64,000 bases of DNA from Paraburkholderia heleia NBRC 101817. Lineage in GTDB: Bacteria > Pseudomonadota > Gammaproteobacteria > Burkholderiales > Burkholderiaceae. The stretch is taken from positions 100,872 through 164,871 of the forward strand of contig NZ_BBJH01000024.1 in NCBI RefSeq assembly GCF_000739775.1, read 5' to 3'. Positions 51,071-58,906 of this stretch are shown here, piece by piece. Within the stretch, counting starts at the first letter, position 1. Every line of letters starts with the position of its first letter. A program made the translations under genes and the position numbers. A model generated the notes under the pieces. That model had not been told where the DNA came from. It was given only the letters and a program-made list of their open reading frames with translations, and made no database searches.

Positions 51071-52613
51071 GTGTCCGCCCCGAAGCAAAATGCATGATCT
51101 CCTCCTGACTGGTTTGTTTCGTTTCAAGCACGGCGGCTATCCGGCCCTCATGAAAAACGGCGATCCGATCGGTCATGCCAAGCAACTCAGGCAACTCCGA
51201 ACTGATCAATACGACACCCACGCCGTTCGCGGCGAGCCGGTCCATCAGCCCGTAAATGGCGAACTTCGCGCCTACGTCGATGCCGCGCGTGGGCTCATCG
51301 AAGAACAGGATCTTCGACCCCCGGTAAAGCCATTTGCCGATCACGACCTTCTGCTGATTGCCGCCCGACAGGTTGCGAACGATCTGCGCAACCGACGGCG
51401 TGCGAATGGCCAGGTCATGCACATAGCGGCGCGCGACTGCGGTTTCTTCGTCGAAGCGCAGGAAACCCGTGCGAGACGAGATGCCGCCCACGTTCGAAAG
51501 CGTGATATTCGCGGCGACCGACATGCCGAGCGCGAGGCCCTCCTGTTTGCGGTCTTCCGACAGGTAAGCAATGCCATGGCGAATCGCTTCGCGCGGCGAA
51601 TGAATCGTCACGCGATTGCCGAGCAGCTCGAGCGTCCCTTCATCCAGCTTGTCCGCACCAAAGACCGCTCTGGCGACCTCCGTGCGCCCCGCCCCCATGA
51701 GACCTGCAAAACCGAGGATTTCGCCTTTACGCAACTCGAATGACACGGGGCCGAATACGCCATGGCGGCGCAGCTCCCGCGCGCTGAGCAGCACATCTTC
51801 GGTGGGCATGGATTGCCGCGCAGGGTATGCATCGTCAAGGGATCGCCCCACCATGCGCGCGACGATGTCATTCACGCTCAACGCTGCGAAATCGTCAGTC
51901 GATATATGCCGACCATCGCGCAGGATCGTCACGCGATCGACGATCTGTGCCATCTCGTCGAGGCGGTGCGAGATGTAAAGGATCGCCACGCCGGCCGCGC
52001 GCAGCTCCTGAATGATGCGAAAAAGCTGGGCCGTTTCCGCTTCGGTCAAGGAGGACGTCGGTTCGTCCATGATCAACACGTTCGAATCGAACGAAAGCGC
52101 CTTCGCGATTTCCACCATCTGCTGCTGTGCGATCGACAGCGTGCCCACCAGCGTCGTGGGAGGCACGTCCAGGCCGATGCGCTGCAAGCAGCGCAATGCA
52201 TCCGCATTGAGCTTGCGGGTATCGACAAACGGTCCACGCTTCGGCTCGCGTGCGAGATAGAGATTCTCTGCCACGCTCAAATGCGGAACGAGGTTCAGTT
52301 CCTGATGAATGATCGCGATGCCTGCGGCCTGCGCCTGGGAGGTCGAACCGAAGCGGACCGATGCGCCGCGAAAACGCATGGTGCCTTCGTCTGGCGGGTA
52401 CTGGCCGCTGATGATTTTCATCAGCGTCGATTTGCCGGCTCCGTTCTCGCCGCAGACCGCGTGAACCTCTCCCTCCCGAAGGTCCAGACGAATGCCATCG
52501 AGGGCCACCACGCCGGGAAATCGCTTCACGACGCCTTCGAGGCGCAGGATCTCCCGTCCCGGTTCACTCCGATCGACAGCGGCGAGGCTTGATGGACTGC
52601 GGGGCACTGTCAT
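51063..52613 (-). CDS. Sugar ABC transporter ATPase with two nucleotide-binding domains (RbsA/MglA type)
   Basis: A 516-residue fused double ATPase. The first domain has Walker A GENGAGKST, Q-loop, signature LSIAQQQMVEIAKAL and Walker B VLIMDEPTSSL; the second has the degenerate P-loop GLMGAGRTE usual for this class, signature LSGGNQQKVVIGKWL and ILFFDEPTRGID. It is the first gene of the transport operon. GGAGACGCC before the ATG supports the start. The 240-bp gap to the divergent FadR-type regulator is AT-rich with dyads. Confidence 0.92.
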   Translation of the reverse strand: MTVPRSPSSLAAVDRSEPGREILRLEGVVKRFPGVVALDGIRLDLREGEVHAVCGENGAGKSTLMKIISGQYPPDEGTMRFRGASVRFGSTSQAQAAGIAIIHQELNLVPHLSVAENLYLAREPKRGPFVDTRKLNADALRCLQRIGLDVPPTTLVGTLSIAQQQMVEIAKALSFDSNVLIMDEPTSSLTEAETAQLFRIIQELRAAGVAILYISHRLDEMAQIVDRVTILRDGRHISTDDFAALSVNDIVARMVGRSLDDAYPARQSMPTEDVLLSARELRRHGVFGPVSFELRKGEILGFAGLMGAGRTEVARAVFGADKLDEGTLELLGNRVTIHSPREAIRHGIAYLSEDRKQEGLALGMSVAANITLSNVGGISSRTGFLRFDEETAVARRYVHDLAIRTPSVAQIVRNLSGGNQQKVVIGKWLYRGSKILFFDEPTRGIDVGAKFAIYGLMDRLAANGVGVVLISSELPELLGMTDRIAVFHEGRIAAVLETKQTSQEEIMHFASGRTHA

Positions 52614-52689
52614 GGCGTCTCCATGTCCGACCAACCGGGCCTGCACGCGGTCAGTCCAATTTAGGTGAATTAAAGCTAAATTCCCTCTT

Positions 52690-52721
52690 TTGGTCAAGCC
52701 AATATTGATTTATAAATATCG
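52690..52721. promoter_or_regulatory. Candidate FadR/GntR operators in the transporter-regulator gap
   Basis: TTGG-TCAAG-CCAA (52690-52702) resembles the TTGGT/ACCAA sites of ExuR/UxuR-like GntR proteins, and CAATATT (52700-52706) pairs with AATATCG (52715-52721), one mismatch, around 8 bp. The surrounding 70 bp is strikingly AT-rich for this genome, as a divergent promoter would be. Confidence 0.45.
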
Positions 52722-52855
52722 ATCTTACCAACGGTGAAAACCCCTGGAAACCCCGATACATCCGGCAATCGCCTGCAAATCAAAGGTTGCGAGCCACCGT
52801 GCTAGACTTTGACGCAGGCTGCAAGGTCCTCTGCGGCGTCCCGTTCACCCATACG

Positions 52856-53557
52856 ATGAAATCAACAGAACCCAAGCGGCTTTACCAATCCGTCGCCACT
52901 CAAATCCTCGCGTTGATCCGTCAGGGCGAATTTCCACCCGGAGAGCGTTTGCCGCCCGAACGTGAACTCGCGCTCAAACTGGGCGTGTCGCGGCCGTCGC
53001 TACGCGAGGCATTGATCGCGCTCGAGATCGGCGGCCAGGTCGAGATACGAATGGGATCGGGCGTCTATGTCTGCGAGGCGGGTGAGGACGCCACAGGCAC
53101 AGTGGGAGCGCTAGGCGACAGTCCATCGGAATTGATGCAGGCACGAGCCGTTATCGAAGGCAGTGTGATCGTGCTTGCCACGGCACATATGACCGCGGCC
53201 ATGCTGGACCGGTTACGCCGTACAGTCGAACGGATGCGTCGACTCGCGGCAGCGGGCAAATCGCCAGTTGAGGCGGACCGGCAATTCCACATGTTGATTG
53301 CGGAGGCCGCTGGCAATTCGGTGCTCAGCCGCTATATGGGAGAGTTATTCGACAGCCGCCATGATCCGATCGCGGCCGCCATGCGAGGTCATGCGGAAAG
53401 TCCGCAAACCTGGACGGCAGCCGTGCAGGAACATGAGGCTGTGCTCAAGGCTTTGCAGGCAGGCGACCCTATCGCAGCGCAAACAGCCATGCGCGCACAC
53501 CTCATGGCTTCCGAAGAGCGGTGGATTAGCGGGGCGTTGAAACAAGACATGGATTAG
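52856..53557 (+). CDS. GntR-family regulator, FadR subfamily
   Basis: A 233-residue repressor with a winged helix (VATQILALIRQGEFPPGERL, PPERELALKLGVSRPSLREA) and an all-helical FCD ligand domain with metal-ligand His/Asp positions (DRQFHMLIAEAAGNSVLSRY, VQEHEAVLKALQAGD). FadR-type proteins with FCD domains commonly sense sugar acids or organic acids, fitting control of the divergent transporter and dehydrogenase genes. No good Shine-Dalgarno is seen before the ATG; the start follows the family pattern (short N-terminus before the wHTH). Its stop overlaps by 3 bp that of the convergent remnant. Confidence 0.87.
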   Translation: MKSTEPKRLYQSVATQILALIRQGEFPPGERLPPERELALKLGVSRPSLREALIALEIGGQVEIRMGSGVYVCEAGEDATGTVGALGDSPSELMQARAVIEGSVIVLATAHMTAAMLDRLRRTVERMRRLAAAGKSPVEADRQFHMLIAEAAGNSVLSRYMGELFDSRHDPIAAAMRGHAESPQTWTAAVQEHEAVLKALQAGDPIAAQTAMRAHLMASEERWISGALKQDMD

Positions 53558-53940
53558 TGGTTTGCATGGTGGTCGTGTGCCCTCATTGCGCTCCAGGCTG
53601 CATGAGAGTCCATGTAGTCTCTCCAATGCGTGATCTTCCGGTTTTCGATCTTGATGATTGAGCAGAACCGGTTGTTGTCTTGCACGCCTGTCGCGAGGAT
53701 GGTTCCGTGAACCTCGTATTCGATGACACAGCCGGTGCCTGTCTCGTGGGTAATCAACTTATCGGCAGATTGAAGCGCGATGTTGTCGACGTAGCCTTGG
53801 AACGCAGCCATCAGGCCGGTTCGTCCTTTGATAACGCGGGGCCAGCCCAGATCGTAGAGAACCTCGTAAATGACATCGTCGGCAACGATGTCGAGAGCGT
53901 GCTTGTCGGTCGACTCCCGGTTCGGCGGCGAAGCCTCTGT
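53554..53940 (-). pseudogene. 5'-truncated SnoaL/NTF2-like protein
   Basis: The frame reads ADDVIYEVLYDLGWPRVIKG, then FQGYVDNIALQSADKLITHE, CVIEYEVHGTILATGVQDNN, RFCSIIKIENRKITHWRDYM to its stop, a clear SnoaL-like (nuclear transport factor 2 fold) domain. The first helix of the fold is disrupted: a TGA lies in frame just upstream and no ATG, GTG or TTG precedes the conserved part except an internal ATG in mid-domain. So it is most likely a gene that has lost its start, though a frameshift near 53945 could also explain it. Confidence 0.55.
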
Positions 53941-53966
53941 TGCGACCGACGGTCAAAAACGGCGCT

Positions 53967-54236
53967 CTAGCGGGAGCTCTCGAGATTGCGCAATCTAATC
54001 GCGCTCGCGATGGCGTGCCGGCAACACTTGAAGGCGGCGCTGAACGCTTCGTCCGAACTATCAAACGGCCCACGCTGGCCGCGAACTTCCGCCTCGGTCC
54101 GCGAAATGTCTCCAGAGCGTTCTGCGTACGTGATGGGCTCGACGATGTAGTACTTTGCTTCGCCCTTCGAAGTAAGCCTGCTTTCGACTGCTGCCCTCAT
54201 TTGCCAACCATTAAACGTGTCGAGGCGCGTTTCCAT
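53967..54236 (-). CDS. Conserved-looking small soluble protein, 89 residues
   Basis: Start METRLDTFNGWQMRAAVESR with GGAGGG six bases before the ATG. The protein has alternating strand/helix character (GEAKYYIVEPITYAERSGDI, FDSSDEAFSAAFKCCRHAIA) and no signal peptide. The FNGWQ...DEAFSAAFKxCRxAI layout reminds me of short stress-type proteins of Burkholderia, but I cannot assign a function. It begins the cluster of short genes around infA and the cold-shock gene, on the opposite strand. Confidence 0.55.
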   Translation of the reverse strand: METRLDTFNGWQMRAAVESRLTSKGEAKYYIVEPITYAERSGDISRTEAEVRGQRGPFDSSDEAFSAAFKCCRHAIASAIRLRNLESSR

Positions 54237-54730
54237 AGGCCCTCCCGGCTAGAATTGGGAAGACCGTCGCGAGATCGAAAGTACGATTCCCTAACCGATT
54301 CCCTGACCCATGGTGCGCCGAATGCTGCGCGCGCACAAGGCAAATATGCGGGCATAAGCGGTGCACGAGATTGCCGTCTTCGGTTACAATAGAAAGCTGA
54401 TTCGCGCCATACGTGGCACAACAAGATCTCCGTTGTGCTCCTTGCGAATCCTCCCCCAACTGATCGCCCGGTGAGTCCGGCGACAACCCTATTCGTTGGA
54501 CGTGCACCTAACCGCCTGGACCGGAATAGCTGCCTCCTGCGTCTGACTCTTCCATTTATCTGCAGGACCCGCCGCCCGAATGGGGCGTAGACCGTGACAT
54601 CCTTGACGCGTGGCCGTTCATCGCCCGCGCACCTCTCACCATCGTGTGGTGAGTGACTGTCAACGCCCATGGCTTGCTCCTCGACAAGGCATCGCGCATC
54701 GATGGCAGGCGAATTAACCAGGACCCCTGA
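54237..54730. other. Leader and promoter region ahead of infA
   Basis: No gene is seen in 494 bp. TACAAT at 54385-54390 is a good -10 but its -35 is poor. GCACAAC (54416-54422) and GTTGTGC (54432-54438) form a perfect 7-bp stem with a 9-base loop about 25 bp after it. A long structured leader before infA would allow temperature- or ribosome-dependent control; this is inference. Confidence 0.4.
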
Positions 54731-54997
54731 ATGGCAAAAGAAGAACTGCTGGAACTCGACGGTATCGTTGAAGAGGTGCTTCCGGACAGCCGCTACCGCG
54801 TCACGCTCGACAATGGCATCGTGGTCGGCGCGTACGCGTCCGGACGTATTCGTAAGAATCACATCCGCATCCTTGCCGGAGACAGGGTCACGCTGGAACT
54901 TTCGATGTACGACCTCACGAAAGGACGCATCAATTTTCGGCACAAGGACGAACGCAGCGGCGGCACAACGCAAAAGAGCGCGTTTCGCCGTCGTTAA
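54731..54997 (+). CDS. infA: Translation initiation factor IF-1 (second-copy type)
   Basis: An 88-residue S1/OB-fold protein: MAKEELLELDGIVEEVLPDS, RYRVTLDNGIVVGAYASGRI, RKNHIRILAGDRVTLELSMY, DLTKGRINFRHKDER is IF-1 throughout. IF-1 binds the 30S A site during initiation. It is longer than the canonical 72 residues by a basic tail (QKSAFRRR) and carries Leu-rich changes typical of the extra IF-1 copy found away from ribosomal-protein operons in Burkholderiales. There are no ribosomal genes nearby, which fits a stress-related second copy. Confidence 0.93.
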   Translation: MAKEELLELDGIVEEVLPDSRYRVTLDNGIVVGAYASGRIRKNHIRILAGDRVTLELSMYDLTKGRINFRHKDERSGGTTQKSAFRRR

Positions 54998-55319
54998 CCT
55001 GCCGGATGCGGACGCAGGCTGGGACCCGGTCACCACCGTACCTGGCGCACTGCTGTCATCGCCTGGCCGCACGCGCATCGCAAGCGGGACAGGAGCCGGG
55101 AAGTTTCGCTGTACAAAGGCACCAATGGGCGTAGTATGAAGTCACTGACGCCCCACGGCCGTTCCCGGCGCATCCCCCCCGTAGCCCTTCCGGCAGGATT
55201 CGGACCATTTGCTTTCTTCGCACGCCGAATAATCGCAGCCACCCGTGTGGAGACTGGATTCAGTCGCTCGCACTCCCTCCACAATCTGCCGCGTAGTGAT
55301 GCGGCCGCAAAGGCAAGCC
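54998..55319. other. Intergenic stretch without a supported gene
   Basis: 322 bp between infA and the next short gene. No terminator with a T-run and no convincing frame; the end should hold a promoter and leader. Confidence 0.35.
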
Positions 55320-55610
55320 ATGACAACAGTGCTCCGCTTCTACCGTGGGCTCGAAATTTACCCGCTCGTCTATCCGCATCGCCCCACTGCAGCAGGGGGC
55401 GGGCATAACTACGGCGAAGGATTCGATGCGGCCGTGCGTATTCAGGAACCGGAAAGTTCAGCGGGGACGTCGCGCAGCCGCGTATTCAGACTTGCCCAGA
55501 GGACACCCTTCCAGAACGCCGGCGACGCACGCCGCGCATCGGCCGCATATGCAGTTCGCCTCATCGACACCTGTCCTGAGAACATGAGCGTGCTCGATCT
55601 TCAGGCGTGA
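55320..55610 (+). CDS. Small soluble protein of the YRG-P-type family, 96 residues
   Basis: Start MTTVLRFYRGLEIYPLVYPH with AAAGG upstream. The layout YRGxxIxPxxxP...FDAAVRI, followed by RSRVFRL, PFQNAGDARRASAAYAVRLI, resembles the start of the protein at 56976-57233 (YRGYAVRPSAHR), suggesting a small local family. No signal peptide or membrane helix. Function unknown. Confidence 0.6.
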   Translation: MTTVLRFYRGLEIYPLVYPHRPTAAGGGHNYGEGFDAAVRIQEPESSAGTSRSRVFRLAQRTPFQNAGDARRASAAYAVRLIDTCPENMSVLDLQA

Positions 55611-55685
55611 GTTGCGGTCCGCTCGCCATCACGCCCAACTGGCAAACGTCCGCGGTGAGGCATGCTGCAGGACAGGAAGATGAAA

Positions 55686-55925
55686 ATGAGCAGAAATGAG
55701 CTGCTGGACCTGATTCGACGTAACGGCACAGGCATTATCGACCGGTTTCTTCCCTCGGGAGCTCGCGCCGAACTGGAAAGCGTCATCTGTGACGGCCATC
55801 GTGAGGTCGATGCGGATGCGTGGCTGATGTTCATGTCAATCCGCGCTCTGCTGCGCAACGGTGGGATGCCGAGCTGCGAGTCGGACTGTGAAGCCGGCCG
55901 TGTCATGGCTCTTCTAAATGCGTAA
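55686..55925 (+). CDS. Small soluble protein of unknown function, 79 residues
   Basis: Three ATGs are in frame; the third (MSRNELLDLIRRNGTGIIDR) is chosen because AGGAAG then sits six to seven bases upstream. Mostly helical with an acidic centre (LESVICDGHREVDADAWLMF). No family is recognised. It belongs to the row of short genes between infA and the cold-shock gene. Confidence 0.5.
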   Translation: MSRNELLDLIRRNGTGIIDRFLPSGARAELESVICDGHREVDADAWLMFMSIRALLRNGGMPSCESDCEAGRVMALLNA

Positions 55926-55960
55926 CAAGGCTTGCCGCGCGGCAGTCACAAGAGAAAGCA

Positions 55961-56176
55961 ATGCACTTTAATTCAACGCGGTTCCTCATTGACCCCACCC
56001 CACGCCGGGCCGACGGCGAGTATATGGCCCACGCCCGTATCAGTTGCAGCCGTGCTGATGGCAGCGAATGTGACGTTCATCTGAGCGGCGATCTGGCGGG
56101 CTTCGACTTGCGCGACGACGCGATTGCCTACGCGAAGAACTGGGCACGGGAGTGGCTGGATGCGCGATTTGGCTGA
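55961..56176 (+). CDS. Small protein, W-R-W-D motif family member A, 71 residues
   Basis: MHFNSTRFLIDPTPRRADGE, YMAHARISCSRADGSECDVH, DLRDDAIAYAKNWAREWLDA then RFG. It ends in W-A-R-E-W-L-D-A-R, matched by W-G-R-D-W-I-D-T-R at the end of the protein at 56976-57233, and both open with an aromatic-x-[IV]-x-P...R-x-x-D-G pattern. The two are probably paralogues flanking the cold-shock gene. No signal peptide; function unknown. A purine-rich AGAGAAAG precedes the ATG. Confidence 0.6.
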   Translation: MHFNSTRFLIDPTPRRADGEYMAHARISCSRADGSECDVHLSGDLAGFDLRDDAIAYAKNWAREWLDARFG

Positions 56177-56627
56177 GCAAGCACGAACCCGCAACCGGGA
56201 AAAAAATGACTACTGCAATCCCATTGGGATGCCTCCAACGGGACCCGGCTTGCGCAGAATGGTTGGAATCCTGAATAATTCAGACGTAGTCATGCAACAT
56301 GCGTTACGAATTTCGACCAGGCAAATCAAGCGGCGCAAGGGGCGGGAACGACGTAGCGTCACGAACGCCACACGGGCGAGCATTCGGTCCCACATGAGCA
56401 TCGCGTACAGAACGGCACTCACGAGGCAGCCGGCGACAGCTTCAAAGGGAAATGTCTTGACTTCGATCACTTTCCCCGGTAGCGTGGCGTACTGAAGTCT
56501 TCAAGAAGCGCGATTGCTGCTCATCATTGACCGCATCCTGCGGTATTCGTTGTCCTCTCCCCTCCTTGATCTTTTCCCCGCGCCCGTCTGGAGCGCATCT
56601 ATGTACGTTCATACTCAGGAGAATTCC
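56177..56627. other. Leader region of the cold-shock gene
   Basis: 451 bp with no supported gene. A long untranslated leader is usual for cspA-type genes; the last 120 bp are pyrimidine-rich on the plus strand (CTCTCCCCTCCTTGATC), but I cannot name a cold box or promoter with certainty. Confidence 0.4.
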
Positions 56628-56831
56628 ATGGACACCGGTACCGTAAAGTGGTTTAACGACAGCAAGGGTTTTGGATTTATCACGCCCGACGCGGGTGGCG
56701 ACGATCTGTTCGCACACTTCTCGGAAATTCGCGGCGACGGCTTCAAGACGCTCGCAGAAGGCCAGAAGGTCAGCTACGAGACGAAGCGCGGGCCCAAGGG
56801 CATGCAGGCCTCCAATATCACCCCGCTGTAA
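56628..56831 (+). CDS. cspA: Cold-shock protein (CspA family)
   Basis: A 67-residue single cold-shock domain that binds single-stranded RNA and DNA. MDTGTVKWFNDSKGFGFITP carries RNP1 (KGFGFI), DDLFAHFSEI carries RNP2, and EGQKVSYETKRGPKGMQASN the C-terminal half. CAGGAG precedes the ATG at ideal spacing. It is monocistronic between two members of a small-protein family, in the same cluster as the second IF-1; both factors act when RNA structure or initiation is limiting. Confidence 0.95.
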   Translation: MDTGTVKWFNDSKGFGFITPDAGGDDLFAHFSEIRGDGFKTLAEGQKVSYETKRGPKGMQASNITPL

Positions 56832-56975
56832 GCCATCTGCGCTTGTACCGCCCGATGGCGGCACCGCCCGCGCGCCCTTGAATTGGGATCCATTGGCCAT
56901 CTCGTGCCACCTGGCGAACTGCCAGCCACCCGCCGCGATGACCTGCGTCTCGCTCGGCCCGTCTCTCCGAGCGAG

Positions 56976-57233
56976 ATGACCGGCCCCAGCATTTTTGAAA
57001 AGACAATAGTGCAAAATCCTGTTGCCAGGCACTACCGCGGTTATGCGGTCAGGCCTTCGGCTCACCGTCTTCCCGACGGTTGCTTTTCTTCGAACCTTAC
57101 TCTTACCCGCCCGGGCGATCGCGAAGAACGTTCGCGTTACGAGTTTTATTCGCTCGGCTATTTCTCGACCGAACTGGAAGCCCTGGGCTTTTCAGATCAT
57201 TGGGGGCGCGACTGGATCGACACCCGGGGCTAG
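56976..57233 (+). CDS. Small protein, W-R-W-D motif family member B, 85 residues
   Basis: The conserved-looking part is HYRGYAVRPSAHRLPDGCFS, SNLTLTRPGDREERSRYEFY, SLGYFSTELEALGFSDHWGR then DWIDTRG. The ATG giving MTGPSIFEKTIVQNPVARHY is taken as the start since the frame upstream of it is antisense-like; its ribosome binding site is weak. It shares its C-terminal motif and N-terminal pattern with the protein at 55961-56176, and YRG-P with that at 55320-55610. Function unknown. Confidence 0.55.
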   Translation: MTGPSIFEKTIVQNPVARHYRGYAVRPSAHRLPDGCFSSNLTLTRPGDREERSRYEFYSLGYFSTELEALGFSDHWGRDWIDTRG

Positions 57234-57305
57234 TTCGGCTTCGGCAACTCACCGTGCCGATGCCGGCACGATCCAGACTCCCCCGACCTGTTCCGAAGGA
57301 GGCAC

Positions 57306-57554
57306 ATGGTGCAAAAGCCAGTCATAAGTCCAGAGGAATTTGTCGATGAGATCAATCGGCGCCTCCCGGAGCACGATTGTTATAGTGCAGGCCTGCGCAT
57401 ATTTCTTGTACCGCGTAACGGCCGGGGGGAGGATGCTATCGGTATCGACTGGGAGCCCCGCACGGCGCGCAATGGTGTAATCGCTATAAGCGAGACTCAC
57501 CGTGAGGTATCTGCGGAATTTGTCGTGAGCAAATATCTGGGGCGGCGCCACTGA
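57306..57554 (+). CDS. Small soluble protein of unknown function, 82 residues
   Basis: MVQKPVISPEEFVDEINRRL, PEHDCYSAGLRIFLVPRNGR, GEDAIGIDWEPRTARNGVIA, ISETHREVSAEFVVSKYLGR. GAAGGAGG lies six bases before the ATG. Alternating strands and one N-terminal helix; no signal peptide. I do not recognise it. Last of the short-gene row. Confidence 0.6.
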   Translation: MVQKPVISPEEFVDEINRRLPEHDCYSAGLRIFLVPRNGRGEDAIGIDWEPRTARNGVIAISETHREVSAEFVVSKYLGRRH

Positions 57555-57942
57555 TCCGCTGAAGAGCCGCCATCTCCGACCAACCGGTTGTCCCCGTTCA
57601 GCAACAACGGCCGGGCGTGGAGACTGTGGCGCCAGGCGTCGAACCGCTCGTGCCGATGTGCCCGCCCGCGTCGCTGGCGGGCGCGAGTTCGCGAGCGGCG
57701 ATCCGGTGCAAGCGGGCGCCGGCCGCTTCATGCGTTTTTTACGCGAAACGCATTTCCTTTCATGCCGTGTGACCGACATCAAGCAGAGCCCCTGGCGGCA
57801 TTCCGGCAGCCGTTGCTGGCGAAAGCGTCGCCGGATTGGGCGCTTGCGTTCGGCTGCATACCCAGGGGGTTTCCCGCCGCTTGAATGTCATCAGACGCGT
57901 AGTACGATGAGATCATCGAAAAACAGAATTAGAGGTCCCTCC
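57555..57942. other. Intergenic stretch with a probable promoter at its end
   Basis: No gene is supported in 388 bp. The promoter of the following gene is described separately. Confidence 0.35.
57881..57908 (+). promoter_or_regulatory. Candidate sigma-70 promoter
   Basis: TTGAAT (57881-57886), 16 bp, TACGAT (57903-57908), 34 bp before the ATG of the Tyr/Gln-rich protein gene. Confidence 0.4.
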
Positions 57943-58896
57943 ATGGACACGACCGCAAGACACGCGACGGGCATCGCATTGCTTGCAGTGGGCTGTGCAA
58001 TATCGGCAGCGTCCCACGCCTATAGCAAGGAAGAAGACGCTGCGGCGCAGGACCGCGAAGTCCAGGCGGCCTATGACCGGGGCTACAAGGCCGCCAGGGA
58101 GGAGATGGCGCAGGCGGCGGCACCTGCTGCAGCGCCCGCGAAGAAGACCGCCAGCGCGGCTGCGCAGAAACCTATCCTCGACATCAAGCACACGTATGGC
58201 GACGCAGGCGAAGTCTCGACGGTCATGACCGTGCCGGTCGTGGTCAAGCCGCTCGCGGATGGACAAGGCGCGCAAAGCGGACAAAGCGTGGGAGAGACGC
58301 AAGAGGCGCAAGACGTCCAGGACTCCACTGCCGCGGCTCCGGCTGCAGCGGCGGCTCCCGATCAGACGAACGCGCGCGCCACGGCTGCGCACACCGCCCA
58401 CGCCGCGCCGGCTGCGGCCGCCCGGCAACCGCAGTCGCAGCCGCACGCCTATGCGCAGGCGAGTGCGAACCGTCGCACCGTTGCGGCAACGCCGCCCGCG
58501 CAGGACGACGTCGCGCCGCCGGAGTCGCTGGCGAGCGACGAAGCCGTCGAGGAACCGGAGCCGCCGCGCTCCGCGCAGATCTACTCGACGCAGGGCCAAG
58601 GTTACGCCCAACCCTACTACCAACCGGCGCAGCCAAGGGTCCAGCAATACGCGCCGCCCCAGCCGTATGACTATGCCCAGCAGCCGGCGTATGCGCAGCC
58701 GCCCGCCTATGCGCAGCAGCAACCGGTGTATGCGCAGCAATACGCCCAGCAGCAATATCCGCAGCAGCAGCCCATGTCCGCGCAGCCCCGGCCCGCTTAC
58801 TACCCGCCGCCCGCACCGTGGGGCGCGCAGTACCAGCAACCGCCGGCGCGTTGGGTGTACTGGTCGCCGCAGTACGGGCGCTGGATGTATTACTGA
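57943..58896 (+). CDS. Secreted Ala/Gln/Pro/Tyr-rich low-complexity protein
   Basis: A 317-residue exported protein: signal peptide MDTTARHATGIALLAVGCAI with cleavage near SHA-YSK, a charged helix (DREVQAAYDRGYKAAREEMA), an Ala/Pro linker, a short ordered part (KHTYGDAGEVSTVMTVPVVV), then about 190 residues of disorder. The last third is a run of imperfect YAQQ/YAQP/QYAQQQ repeats (residues about 220-290), ending ARWVYWSPQYGRWMYY. The composition is prion-like or adhesive. AGAGG precedes the ATG. It may coat or cross-link at the envelope; function unknown. Confidence 0.7.
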   Translation: MDTTARHATGIALLAVGCAISAASHAYSKEEDAAAQDREVQAAYDRGYKAAREEMAQAAAPAAAPAKKTASAAAQKPILDIKHTYGDAGEVSTVMTVPVVVKPLADGQGAQSGQSVGETQEAQDVQDSTAAAPAAAAAPDQTNARATAAHTAHAAPAAAARQPQSQPHAYAQASANRRTVAATPPAQDDVAPPESLASDEAVEEPEPPRSAQIYSTQGQGYAQPYYQPAQPRVQQYAPPQPYDYAQQPAYAQPPAYAQQQPVYAQQYAQQQYPQQQPMSAQPRPAYYPPPAPWGAQYQQPPARWVYWSPQYGRWMYY

Positions 58897-58906
58897 GCGC
58901 CGCTTA

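Noticed and set aside
50060..51097. 345-codon plus-strand frame opposite the sugar permease
   Set aside because: His/Arg/Asp-rich antisense shadow without a start signal.
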